64,000 nt of DNA. It comes from Thiofaba sp049322715 (GTDB taxonomy: Bacteria > Pseudomonadota > Gammaproteobacteria > Halothiobacillales > Halothiobacillaceae). This document shows, one piece after another, positions 53,348 to 61,286 of this stretch. Position numbers and translations under genes: made by a program. The stretch covers positions 62,001 through 126,000 of the forward strand of contig JBMOQP010000010.1 in the NCBI GenBank assembly GCA_049322715.1, written 5' to 3'. The notes under the pieces are model-generated. The model saw only the letters and a list, made by a program, of their open reading frames with translations. It made no database searches and had not been told where the DNA came from. Each line of letters begins with the position of its first letter. Position 1 is the first letter of the stretch.

Positions 53348-54199
53348 TCAGCGGCGCTTGCCTGCCCCTCCCGTGGCAGGAGAGTCGGTCAGGCGGTAGA
53401 TGGAAGGCCTCACGGCCTGCAGGCGGTCGGTGATGCCGTTCAGCGTCTCCGAGTGCCCGATGATCAGGTGCCCCCCGGGCTGGAGGTGGTCCAGCATGCG
53501 CAGGACCAGGCGGCGCTTGGTGGGCGGGTCGAAATAGATCATCACGTTGCGCAGGAAGATCACGTCGAATCGCTCGCTGAAATCCCCCCAGTCGCCGTTC
53601 AGGTTGAAGTGCTCGAAGCGGGTGGCCGCCCGCAACCTGGGCGACACCCGCATGAAACCTTCCTGCGAACGCACCCCGCGCAGGGCGTAGGCGTGCAGAT
53701 AATTCCTGGGGATGCGCTGGGCATGCTCGATGGGATAGCGGCCGCCGCGCGCGACCTCCAGCACCCGCGTGCTGATGTCGGTGCCGAGCACCTCCCAGCG
53801 CCCCGAACCCAGCGCCTCGTCCAGCACCATGCCCAGGGTATAGGGCTCCTCGCCGGAGGACGAGGCCGCGCTCCACACCCGGAACGGCCGAGCCGATGGT
53901 GCGTGCGGCAGGATGTGCTGGCGCAGGAAGTCGAAGTGGGCCGGCTCGCGGAAGAAGGAGGTCTCGTTGGTGGTCAGAAGGTCGAGCATCACGCGCAGCT
54001 CGTCGCCGCCCTCCGGCCCCGTCGCGAAGGCCACGTAGGCCTCGAGGTCCGGCAGGCCGTGATGGCGGACCCGGCGCGCCAGGCGGTTGGCCACCATCGA
54101 CTTCTTGTTCGGCGCCAGGCTGATTCCCGCGCGCTGGTGGAGGAAGCGCTGGATGCGCCCGAACACCTCGTCCCCGACCGTGAGTTCCATGCCCCCCAT
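53348..54199 (-). CDS. cheR: Chemotaxis protein methyltransferase CheR
   Basis: The 283-residue SAM-dependent enzyme methylates receptor glutamates. The N-terminal helical domain (FLHQRAGISLAPNKKSMVANRLARR) precedes the catalytic domain with LLTTNETSFFREP, RVWSAASSSGEEPYTLGM, VLGTDISTRVLEVARGG and FDVIFLRNVMIYFD. It starts 2 bp before the ODP-like gene stop region and precedes mcp1 by 72 bp. Confidence 0.96.
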   Translation of the reverse strand: MGGMELTVGDEVFGRIQRFLHQRAGISLAPNKKSMVANRLARRVRHHGLPDLEAYVAFATGPEGGDELRVMLDLLTTNETSFFREPAHFDFLRQHILPHAPSARPFRVWSAASSSGEEPYTLGMVLDEALGSGRWEVLGTDISTRVLEVARGGRYPIEHAQRIPRNYLHAYALRGVRSQEGFMRVSPRLRAATRFEHFNLNGDWGDFSERFDVIFLRNVMIYFDPPTKRRLVLRMLDHLQPGGHLIIGHSETLNGITDRLQAVRPSIYRLTDSPATGGAGKRR

Positions 54200-54201
54200 C
54201 C

Positions 54202-54945
54202 TCAGCCCCGGATGCCGCTGCCGACCTTCAGTTCGTCGAGCCAGTGGATGAAGCGCTCGACGTCATCGCCCCGGAAGATCGCGCCGTGCTGCGGGCAGAG
54301 CATGTCGATCCGCATCCGGCTGGCGCGCTCGCACCAGTCGCGCTTGGCCTCGTTGGAGCCCATCCAGCGTCGGTGGAAGCCCTCCATGTAGCGGATGTGG
54401 CGGTCGAAGTCGGTGACGAACAGGTAATCCTCCTCGTGCGGGATCATGGCCGCGCCGATGTCGCCGGAGAACAGGATGCGCGCCTTCGCGTCGTAGAGGT
54501 GGAAGTTGCCCGAGGAGTGCAGGTAGTGCGCCGGCACCGCCTGCAGGGTCAGTCCGCCGAGCGGGATCGCCATGCCCTCGTCCGGGATCAGGCGGAAGGT
54601 GTCCTCGTTGCCGCCGAAGTGCGGCACGAAGCTGTCCCACAGCCAGCTCAGGTAGCAGTGCAGGTTCGGGTTGAAGTCCAGCCACAGGGCCAGCGAGGAG
54701 ATGATGTCCGGGTCCTGGTGCGAGGCGAACAGGTTGTGGATCTTCTCCGGGTCGAACACGCCGCTGATGGCGGAGAACACCGCCGGGAAGATCTCCATCC
54801 CGCCCGGATCGGTCAGCAGGCCCTCGCCCGCCGAGGTGATCAGGTACTCGTTGGTGTCGATCAGATGGTCCGGGCGCTCGGGATCGCGGGCGATGGCGAC
54901 CCAGCGGTGGTCGCCGTCCTCATAGATGGTGGTGGTCTTCTTCAT
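54202..54945 (-). CDS. ODP-like diiron metallo-beta-lactamase-fold oxygen/redox sensor
   Basis: The 247-residue protein has the flavodiiron-type metallo-beta-lactamase fold without a flavodoxin domain. Metal ligands are suggested by SHQDPD (HxDxD), VPAHYLHSSGNF, ILFSGDIGAAM and CPQHGAIFRGDDVERFIHWL. Such stand-alone proteins linked to chemotaxis clusters include ODP of Treponema denticola, which binds oxygen at a diiron site. Its position between cheR and the receptor-tip-like gene supports a sensory role here. The start MKKTTTIYEDGDH is preferred over one 10 codons upstream. Confidence 0.8.
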   Translation of the reverse strand: MKKTTTIYEDGDHRWVAIARDPERPDHLIDTNEYLITSAGEGLLTDPGGMEIFPAVFSAISGVFDPEKIHNLFASHQDPDIISSLALWLDFNPNLHCYLSWLWDSFVPHFGGNEDTFRLIPDEGMAIPLGGLTLQAVPAHYLHSSGNFHLYDAKARILFSGDIGAAMIPHEEDYLFVTDFDRHIRYMEGFHRRWMGSNEAKRDWCERASRMRIDMLCPQHGAIFRGDDVERFIHWLDELKVGSGIRG

Positions 54946-54955
54946 GCGGTGACTC

Positions 54956-55555
54956 TCAGTGATCCAGCAGGGCACGCGCCCCGTTCAGGCGGACGAGGAT
55001 CTCGGCGATCGCCTGCTGCAGGCGCACGGCCACCGACTCCAGCTCCGCATTGGCGCCTCCCGCCTGCGCCTCGACCTTGGCCAGCACGGCCAGCTGCTCG
55101 CCGATGCCGCACAGGCGCAGCGCGCGCCCGAGCGCCCCGGCCATGGCCTCGCGCAGCGCGCCCAGCCGGCGTGCATGCCCCGCCTGGCGGGCCTGCTGCG
55201 TGGCAAGGGCACCGGCCAGCAGCGCCGGGCTCGCGCCCTGGCGCCGGCAGCCCGCGTCGGCGCGCTCGAAATGGCGCCCGCGACGGGCCTGCTTGGCCTG
55301 CTCGGCGCCCACCCGGACCATCTGCCCCAGCGATCCGCCGACCTCCGCCACGCTGCGGTCGAGACGCTGGCTGAACACGCGCAGCTCCTCGGTCACCCGG
55401 GTGAAGCCGGGCACCCGCACCAGGCTCCGGCGGGCCGCGAACATCGCGTTGAGCGCGATGGTGTAGACCTGCCGGCTCGCCTCGACGACGGCCTTGATCG
55501 CCTCGTTCAGGCGCACCACGCGCAGCAGCTCGGCGTCGCGCCGCATCCGGTTCAT
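54956..55555 (-). CDS. Soluble receptor-tip-like protein, unknown family
   Basis: The 199-residue protein has no transmembrane segment or signal peptide and is mostly helical. Residues about 30-70 (YTIALNAMFAARRS, then GFTRVTEELRVFSQRL) align with the MCP hairpin tip (TNLLALNAAIEAARAGE, then GFAVVADEVRKLAERS), but the tip Glu positions are altered. The rest is Ala/Arg/Glu-rich coiled coil. It lies between the ODP-like gene (10 bp) and cheW1, whose stop overlaps its start. I infer a cytoplasmic degenerate receptor that links ODP to CheA-CheW. Confidence 0.65.
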   Translation of the reverse strand: MNRMRRDAELLRVVRLNEAIKAVVEASRQVYTIALNAMFAARRSLVRVPGFTRVTEELRVFSQRLDRSVAEVGGSLGQMVRVGAEQAKQARRGRHFERADAGCRRQGASPALLAGALATQQARQAGHARRLGALREAMAGALGRALRLCGIGEQLAVLAKVEAQAGGANAELESVAVRLQQAIAEILVRLNGARALLDH

Positions 55556-56151
55556 GCGTTGAGCCTTGTCGCGGGCACCATCAGCTCGGGGATGGCCAGC
55601 ACCCGCTCGAGCGCCAGCAGCGCGGTGAAATCCTCCTCACGGCGCAGCATGCCGCCGATGTAGTCGGCCGGGATGCTGGTGCCGAAGGCCGGGGCGGGCT
55701 CGATGTCCGCCCCCTCGACGTCCACTACCTCGTTCACCATGTCGACCACGATACCGAGGTCGAGGCTGAACTCGCCCTCCCGCGCCTCGATCACGAGGAT
55801 GCAGGTGCGCTTGCCGACCGGTGCCGGCTCAAGGCCCAGGCGGCGGGCGAGGCTGATGACCGGCACCACGTCCCCGCGCAGGTTCAGCACCCCGCTGATG
55901 GTGTCCGGGGTCAGCGGCACGGCGGTCAGGGCGCGATACTCGATGATCTCCTTGATCGCGCCGATCTCGATGCCGAAGCGCTCGCCACCGAGGGTGAAGG
56001 CCAGGATCTTGTGCTGCCCGGCCCAGCGGCGGAATCCATTCCTGGATTCCGCCCCGCGGGTGTCGCTTTGCGACCCAGCGCCGTTCCCTACGGCGTTGTT
56101 CCCGGCGATCTTGCCGGCCGTGCCGGCGGCCACTTGCATTGTGTTCTGCAT
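55552..56151 (-). CDS. cheW: CheW-like coupling protein with repeat-encoded N-terminal insert
   Basis: The 199-residue protein has a CheW domain (ILAFTLGGERFGIEIGAIKEI, ISGVLNLRGDVVPVISLARRLGL, CILVIEAREGEFSLDLGIVVD). It couples receptors to CheA. Residues about 17-41 come from an interspersed repeat at 56028-56100, giving GNNAVGNGAGSQSDTRG and AESRNGFRR between a short leader and the domain. GAGGAA 7 bp upstream supports the ATG at 56151. It starts 10 bp after cheW2 ends. Confidence 0.92.
   Translation of the reverse strand: MQNTMQVAAGTAGKIAGNNAVGNGAGSQSDTRGAESRNGFRRWAGQHKILAFTLGGERFGIEIGAIKEIIEYRALTAVPLTPDTISGVLNLRGDVVPVISLARRLGLEPAPVGKRTCILVIEAREGEFSLDLGIVVDMVNEVVDVEGADIEPAPAFGTSIPADYIGGMLRREEDFTALLALERVLAIPELMVPATRLNA
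56028..56100 (-). repeat. In-frame three-hairpin repeat inside cheW
   Basis: On the minus strand hairpin 1 is AACGCCGT / ACGGCGCT with loop AGGGA, hairpin 2 GGGTCGC / GCGACACCC with loop AAA, the spacer CGCGGGGC, and hairpin 3 GAATCCA / TGGATTC with loop GGAA. It is sense to the gene. Confidence 0.9.
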
Positions 56152-56161
56152 GACGTGTTCC

Positions 56162-56677
56162 TCAGGCGACCTGCCCCAGGCCCTCCGACTCGGGGCACGG
56201 CGCATCGAATCCCGCCAGCGCGGCCAGGTTGTTGCCGCGCAGCAGGGCATCCCCGCGCAGCAGCACCACCAGTCTCTCCCCGACCTTGGCCACGCCGTCG
56301 ATGGCCTGGACGCTCTCCTCGCCGCCGAAGTTCGGCGCCGGCTCGATGGCCTCCTGCACGATGTCCGCGACCTCGCGCACCGCCTCGACGATGAAGCCGA
56401 CCTCGACCAGACGATCACCCTGCTGCACCTCCATCACGATGATGCAGGCACGTCCCTCGAGACTGGTCTCGGCCCCGCCGAACAGCAGGGCGACGTCCAC
56501 CACCGGCATCACCTTGCCGCGGATGTTGATCACGCCGCGATGCGCGCGGGGCAGGCCGGGCAGCGGAGTGATCTCGCCGACCTCGAGGATCTCCTTCACC
56601 TTGAGGATGGGCAGGCCGTACAGCCTGCCCCCGACCAGGAAGGTCAGGTACTTGCCGCCGACGGCCACCGCAGTCAT
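56162..56677 (-). CDS. cheW: CheW-like coupling protein 2
   Basis: The 171-residue CheW-domain protein reads YLTFLVGGRLYGLPILKVKEI, GVINIRGKVMPVVDVALLFGG and ACIIVMEVQQGDRLVEVGFIV. It has an acidic, Cys-containing C-terminus (FDAPCPESEGLGQVA). It overlaps the MCP2 stop (ATGA) and is followed by cheW1. Two CheW proteins may serve membrane and cytoplasmic receptors separately. Confidence 0.94.
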   Translation of the reverse strand: MTAVAVGGKYLTFLVGGRLYGLPILKVKEILEVGEITPLPGLPRAHRGVINIRGKVMPVVDVALLFGGAETSLEGRACIIVMEVQQGDRLVEVGFIVEAVREVADIVQEAIEPAPNFGGEESVQAIDGVAKVGERLVVLLRGDALLRGNNLAALAGFDAPCPESEGLGQVA

Positions 56678-57670
56678 GCGGCCCCCTTCTCGGACGCGAA
56701 GCTGGCGTTAGCCCACGGCTCGAAGTCGTCCTCGTGGGCATGGTGGTGGCGGAGGTCATGGCCGCGACCGTGGACCTGCGGCTTGAGGCGCGCCACCGCC
56801 CGGCGCGCGGAACCGTGGCCGTGCTCCGAACCGTGCGACTCGTCCAGCTTGAAGAACGCCATCGTCTGCTGCAGCTGAACCGCCTGCGCGCTCATCTCCT
56901 CCGCCGTCGCCGCCAGCTCCTCCGACGACGACGCGCTCTGCTGCGACACCTTGTCCAGCTGCTCCACCGCCACCGTCACCTGGCTCACCCCGGTCGACTG
57001 CTCCACCGAGGCCGCCGCGATCTCCTGCACCAGCTCCGCCGTGCGCTGGATCGCCGGCACCACCTCGTTGATCAGCGTCCCGGCCCGCTCCGCCACCTTC
57101 ACGCTGTTGCCCGCAAGGTCGGAGATCTCCTGCGCCGAGGTCTGGCTGCGCTCCGCCAGCTTGCGAACCTCGTCCGCCACCACCGCGAAGCCCTTGCCGT
57201 GCTCGCCGGCGCGCGCCGCCTCGATCGCGGCGTTCAGCGCCAGAAGGTTGGTCTTGTACGCAATGTCCTCGATGATGCTGATGCGGTCCGCGATCTGCTT
57301 CATCGCCGCCACGGTGTCGGTCACGGCGCTGCCGCCCTCGCTCGCCTGGCGCGAGGCGTCCGTCGCGATCCGGTCCGTCGCCTGCGCGTTCTCCGTGTTC
57401 TGGCTGATCGAGGCGCTCATCTGCTCCAGCGACGCGCTCGTCTCTTCCACGCTCGCCGCCTGCTCGCTCGCGCCCTGGCTCAGGCTCTGCGCCGTGTCGC
57501 TCACCTGGCCCGCCGCCCCAGTCAGGGCCTCCGCCGCGCTGTTCACCTCGCCAATCACCTGCTTCAGGCGTTCCACCATCGCCGCCTGCGCCGCGATCAG
57601 CTGTCCCACCTCGTCGCGCGAGTTCGACTCGATCCGCACCGTAAGATCACCCTCCGCAAGACGGTGGGTC
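56674..57670 (-). repeat. 997-bp near-identical segment, copy 2 (MCP2 signalling domain)
   Basis: Partner of 51623-52619. Flanking sequence diverges at once on both sides: unrelated HAMP-proximal codons upstream and the cheW2 overlap downstream. Confidence 0.9.
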
Positions 57671-58338
57671 ACCCCGACCGCGCGGCTCAGCGGACCGGTG
57701 ATGCCGCGGGTGATCCAGAAGGCGATCAGCACGCCAAGGACCAGCGCGGTCGCGGTGATGCCGATCAGCACGGTGCGGCCCTGCTCGTAGGTCTCGGTCG
57801 TCTCCACGCCGGTCTTCTCGAACAGGCCGCCCTGGAACTTGATCAGCTCGTTGACCGCATCGAAATAAGGGCGCTGGAGACCACGCAACTCGCCGAACAG
57901 CATCGCGGTGGCCTCGTCACGGCGCCCCTCGGCCACCAGCGCCAGGAAGCGGTCTTGGGCCACGATGTACTTCGCGCGGGCATCCTTGAGTGCGTTGAGC
58001 CTGGCCATCCCCTGCTCGCTCTTGATCGTCTCCTCGAGCTTGGCCACGCGCTCCACGATGACCTTGCGGGCCTCCATGATGCGCTCGCGCTCGGCCGCCA
58101 CCTCGTCCTGGCTGTCCGCGAGCAGCATGTTGCGCATGGCGCGCGCGATGAGGTTGACGCTGTCGATGATGTCGTTCGCCCACACGGCCTTGGGCCAGCG
58201 ATCCTGCACCAGCAGGTCCGCCGAGTGGTTGAGCGACTGCATGCGGGTGATGCCGATGAAGGCGGTGATGGCCATCAGCAGGATGACGACGCCGAAGCCC
58301 AGTCCCAGGCGCGTGCCAATCTTCATGTTCTTGAACAT
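56674..58338 (-). CDS. Methyl-accepting chemotaxis protein (MCP2)
   Basis: The 554-residue receptor has a transmembrane helix (LGLGFGVVILLMAITAFIGI), a 4HB-type periplasmic sensor (about 32-185, including NHSADLLVQDRWPKAVWAND), a second helix (TVLIGITATALVLGVLIAFW), HAMP and the MCP signalling domain. Sensor domains of MCP1 and MCP2 differ, but everything from HAMP to the stop is a near-identical 997-bp copy. The start MFKNMKIGTRLGLGF is chosen; the longer frame upstream is a shadow of cheA. Confidence 0.95.
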   Translation of the reverse strand: MFKNMKIGTRLGLGFGVVILLMAITAFIGITRMQSLNHSADLLVQDRWPKAVWANDIIDSVNLIARAMRNMLLADSQDEVAAERERIMEARKVIVERVAKLEETIKSEQGMARLNALKDARAKYIVAQDRFLALVAEGRRDEATAMLFGELRGLQRPYFDAVNELIKFQGGLFEKTGVETTETYEQGRTVLIGITATALVLGVLIAFWITRGITGPLSRAVGVTHRLAEGDLTVRIESNSRDEVGQLIAAQAAMVERLKQVIGEVNSAAEALTGAAGQVSDTAQSLSQGASEQAASVEETSASLEQMSASISQNTENAQATDRIATDASRQASEGGSAVTDTVAAMKQIADRISIIEDIAYKTNLLALNAAIEAARAGEHGKGFAVVADEVRKLAERSQTSAQEISDLAGNSVKVAERAGTLINEVVPAIQRTAELVQEIAAASVEQSTGVSQVTVAVEQLDKVSQQSASSSEELAATAEEMSAQAVQLQQTMAFFKLDESHGSEHGHGSARRAVARLKPQVHGRGHDLRHHHAHEDDFEPWANASFASEKGAA

Positions 58339-58361
58339 TGCTGTTACTCCGGTTCGCAAAT

Positions 58362-60584
58362 TCAAACGGTGATTCGGGAGGTGTCGATCTCGGTGAGGCG
58401 CGGCTTGCTCCGCTGCGCGGCCACCTCGACCAGGCTGGGCACGTCGAGGATCATGGAGACCTCGCCGCTGCCGAGGATGGTGGCGCCGCTGACGCCACGC
58501 AGGCGCTCGAAGATCTTGCCCAGCGGCTTGATGACGGTCTGGAACTCGCCCATCAGCTCGTCCACCACAAGGCCGGCCTTGTGGCCGCCGTAATGGACGA
58601 CGACGACGTTCTCGCGCGGGGCGGGGCGCCCGTCGCCGTGGAACAGCTCGCGCAGGCGCACGAACGGCAGCACCTCGCCGCGCAGGTTGAGGTAGTGGCG
58701 GGAGCGGCTCTGGGCACGGTCGCCCTCCGGCAGCTCGATGCACTCCATGACCATGTCGAGGGGGATGACGTAGGCCGCGTCGCTCACGCGCACCAGGAAG
58801 CCGTCGATGATGCCGAGGGTGAGCGGCAGGCGGATGCTGACCGTGGTCCCCTCTCCGGGACGGCTGTCGATGTCCACCGCACCACGGAGGGCCTCGATGT
58901 TCTTCTTCACCACGTCCATGCCCACGCCGCGGCCGGACAGGTTGGTGACCTGGTCGGCGGTGGAGAAGCCGGGCTCGAAGATCAGGCGGTAGGCTTCCTG
59001 GTCGGTGAGGGCGGCGTTAGGCGCGAGCAGGCCCTTGGCGATGGCCTTGGCGATGATCTTGTCGCGGTTGAGCCCGCCGCCGTCGTCGGCAACCTCGATC
59101 ACGATGCTGCCGGCGTCGTGGTAGGCGTTCAGGCGCAGGGTGCCGTGCGCGGGCTTGCCCAGCGGCAGGCGGCGATCGGCCGGCTCGATGCCATGATCCA
59201 TGGCGTTGCGCACCAGGTGCATCAGCGGATCGCCGATCTTCTCGACCACGGTCTTGTCCAGCTCGGTGTCCGCGCCCTGGATCTCCAGGCGGATGTCCTT
59301 GCCGAGGTCCTGGCTCACGTCGCGCACCACGCGGCGGAAGCGGGCGAAGGTCTCGCCGATCGGAACCATGCGCAGGCGCAGGGCGCTGTCGCGGATCTCC
59401 TCCACCAGGCGGGACATCACCGACATGGACTCGACCAGGGCCTCGTCGTCGAAGCGCTGGGTGATCAGGTGGCTGCTGGCGCTGGCGATGACCAGTTCGC
59501 CGACCAGGTTGATCAGCTCGTCCAGCTTGGCGGCATCGATGCGCACGCTGCGGGCGGCGCTGGCCGCCTGCTTGCCGACGCCATCAGAGGATCCCGCGGC
59601 GAGCTCAAGGGGCTCATCCTGGCCTCGCCCCCCTCGGCCATCCATGGCCTCGGCCCCGCTTACGCGGGGAGAGGCGCTCGGCTCATCGACGGGGGGCGCG
59701 GCCACCGCGACGACTTCGGGCGCGTCCCCGGCCGCTTCATCGTCCAGCGGGGCGAGCGAGACCGTGGTTTCCTCGCGGATGAAGTCGAACGCCCCCTCGA
59801 TCTCCTCGACCGGCCTGTCGCTCGCGAGGGTCAGGGTCACGTCCAGGTAGCAGCTCTCGGCGTCCATCTCCGCCAGGCGCGGCAAGCGCGCGGCCGAGGT
59901 CCACACGTCGCTGATCTCGCCGAGCTGGGCGAGGTGGCGCAGCACCGAGGCCGGATCCATGCCGTGGCGCAGCATGTCCTCGCCGAAGCCGAGTCCCACG
60001 CGCCAGCGGCGGATGCCGACCATCCCTGGTCGGCCCCCTTTGGGCAAGTCCCGATTTGTTGATCCTTCCCCTCCGACCCTTCCGGCATCCATGCCGGAAG
60101 CCCCTTCGGGGTACGGCCGTCGGGAGCCCGACAAATCGGTGGCGCCCGCCTGCTCCGCTTGCGCGGCGGCGGGGCGGGTGGCGCAGGCGCCGCCGTCGAG
60201 ATAGCCACCCAGCCGCTGGATCAGGACCTGGCCGGCGGCGATGCAGGTCGCCCGGCCGTCCTCGTCCCCTCCCTGCGCGCGGCCGATGAGGGTGATCATG
60301 TGGTCGCGGCAGCCCAGCAGCAACGCGATCAGCGCGTCGTCCACCCGCACCTCGCCGTCACGCACCCGGTCGAGGACGCTCTCCGCGACGTGGGTGAAGG
60401 CCACCACCTCGTCGAAGCCGAACAGGCCGGCGGACCCCTTGATGGTGTGGGCCGCGCGGAACACCGCGTTGATAAGGTCAGAGTCATCGGGGCGCTGCTC
60501 GAGTTCGAGCAGGGCATGCTCCATCTCCGCGAGCAGCTCGGCGCTCTCGGTCATGAAGGTCTCGATCGCCTGGTCCATGTTCAT
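58362..60584 (-). CDS. cheA: Chemotaxis histidine kinase CheA with repeat insertions in linkers
   Basis: The 740-residue kinase has an Hpt domain with phospho-His in RAAHTIKGSAGLFGFDE (about 50), a dimerisation domain (LDELINLVGELVIASAS), HATPase motifs LMHLVRNAMDHGIEP, VADDGGGLNRDKI and SGRGVGMDVVKKNI, and a C-terminal CheW-like domain. Residues about 148-192, between Hpt and the next domain, come from a nested interspersed repeat (60009-60141). A second, weaker repeat remnant (59634-59669) lies in the linker before the dimerisation domain. Catalytic motifs look intact. Confidence 0.95.
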   Translation of the reverse strand: MNMDQAIETFMTESAELLAEMEHALLELEQRPDDSDLINAVFRAAHTIKGSAGLFGFDEVVAFTHVAESVLDRVRDGEVRVDDALIALLLGCRDHMITLIGRAQGGDEDGRATCIAAGQVLIQRLGGYLDGGACATRPAAAQAEQAGATDLSGSRRPYPEGASGMDAGRVGGEGSTNRDLPKGGRPGMVGIRRWRVGLGFGEDMLRHGMDPASVLRHLAQLGEISDVWTSAARLPRLAEMDAESCYLDVTLTLASDRPVEEIEGAFDFIREETTVSLAPLDDEAAGDAPEVVAVAAPPVDEPSASPRVSGAEAMDGRGGRGQDEPLELAAGSSDGVGKQAASAARSVRIDAAKLDELINLVGELVIASASSHLITQRFDDEALVESMSVMSRLVEEIRDSALRLRMVPIGETFARFRRVVRDVSQDLGKDIRLEIQGADTELDKTVVEKIGDPLMHLVRNAMDHGIEPADRRLPLGKPAHGTLRLNAYHDAGSIVIEVADDGGGLNRDKIIAKAIAKGLLAPNAALTDQEAYRLIFEPGFSTADQVTNLSGRGVGMDVVKKNIEALRGAVDIDSRPGEGTTVSIRLPLTLGIIDGFLVRVSDAAYVIPLDMVMECIELPEGDRAQSRSRHYLNLRGEVLPFVRLRELFHGDGRPAPRENVVVVHYGGHKAGLVVDELMGEFQTVIKPLGKIFERLRGVSGATILGSGEVSMILDVPSLVEVAAQRSKPRLTEIDTSRITV
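59634..59669 (-). repeat. Partial interspersed repeat in the cheA linker
   Basis: On the minus strand CCCCGC / GCGGGG (59654-59669) precedes GGCCA / TGGCC with loop TGGA, the same hairpin 3 as in the 28537 copy. It encodes part of SGAEAMDGRGGRG. No hairpin 1 is visible. Confidence 0.5.
60009..60141 (-). repeat. Nested in-frame interspersed repeat inside cheA
   Basis: On the minus strand the outer copy has CCGATTTGT and ACAAATCGG separated by about 75 bp instead of a 5-base loop, then spacer AAAGGGG and hairpin 3 GCCGACCA / TGGTCGGC with loop GGGA. The insert carries its own CCCCGAAGGGG and a CTTCCGGCA / TGCCGGAAG hairpin with loop TGGA. The frame stays open through all of it. Confidence 0.85.
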
Positions 60585-60892
60585 GCAACGAGCTCCAGGT
60601 GGATGTCCTCGGGCGGAATGGCGTAGAGGGCGAGCAGGTCGCGCACGCTGTCGCTGATGGCGGACACGCGGAACGGCTTGCTGGCGTGGAGGGCCTCCGC
60701 CTTGACGGCCAGGACCAGCTGCAGGCCAGCGGTATCCATCTCCGCCACGGCGGAGAGATCCAGGTCGATGGCCGGGAGGAGGGCGAACTGCTCCATCAGG
60801 CTCTCGCGCAGGGCGGCCGCCTGGTAGATCGTCACTTCGCCGTCGAGGCGGATGCCTGCCCTGGGCTCGGTCGAGGGAGACTGGGTATGCAT
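60581..60892 (-). CDS. STAS-domain protein coupled to cheA
   Basis: The 103-residue protein has a STAS fold (GEVTIYQAAALRESLMEQF, LDLSAVAEMDTAGLQLVLAV), like anti-anti-sigma factors. The Asp-Thr of AEMDTAGLQ is at the usual phospho-acceptor position, where Ser or Thr is phosphorylated. Its stop overlaps the cheA ATG and it is 14 bp after cheY. STAS genes of this kind recur beside cheA in several chemosensory loci; the function there is not established. The start MHTQSPSTEPRAG is chosen. Confidence 0.85.
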   Translation of the reverse strand: MHTQSPSTEPRAGIRLDGEVTIYQAAALRESLMEQFALLPAIDLDLSAVAEMDTAGLQLVLAVKAEALHASKPFRVSAISDSVRDLLALYAIPPEDIHLELVA

Positions 60893-60906
60893 GGCAAGGG
60901 ACTCGC

Positions 60907-61275
60907 TCAGGGCAGGATCAGCTTGGAGACGGCCTGCAGCATCTGCTCGGGCTTGAACGGCTTGACCACCCAGGCCTTCACGCCGGCCGCCTTGCCCTTC
61001 TCCATCATGTCGGAGCCGGCCTCGGTGGTGAGCATGATGATCGGAGTGAACTTGTAGGCCGCGTTCTGCTTGATCGCCTGCACCATGCTGATGCCGTCCA
61101 TGTTCGGCATGTTCACGTCGCTGATGATGAGGTGGACCTTGCGGCCGTCGAGCTTGGCCAGGCCGTCGCGGCCGTCGCAGCCTTCGATGACCTCGTAGCC
61201 GGCGCCGGTCAGCGCGATCTTGACCGCCGTGCGCAGGGAGGCGGAGTCGTCCACGATGAGAATGGTCTTTGCCAT
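60907..61275 (-). CDS. cheY: CheY-type response regulator
   Basis: The 122-residue single-domain REC protein has KTILIVDDSASLRTAV, phospho-Asp in LIISDVNMPNMDGI, the Thr in MLTTEAG and Lys in VVKPFKPEQML. It is presumably phosphorylated by the adjacent CheA. It lies between the third receptor and the STAS gene. Confidence 0.96.
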   Translation of the reverse strand: MAKTILIVDDSASLRTAVKIALTGAGYEVIEGCDGRDGLAKLDGRKVHLIISDVNMPNMDGISMVQAIKQNAAYKFTPIIMLTTEAGSDMMEKGKAAGVKAWVVKPFKPEQMLQAVSKLILP

Positions 61276-61286
61276 GGCAATTCCTC

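Noticed and set aside
51623..57670. The 997-bp duplicate as an insertion sequence
   Set aside because: It encodes only the receptor signalling domain, has no terminal inverted repeats and ends exactly at the stop codon, so gene conversion explains it better.
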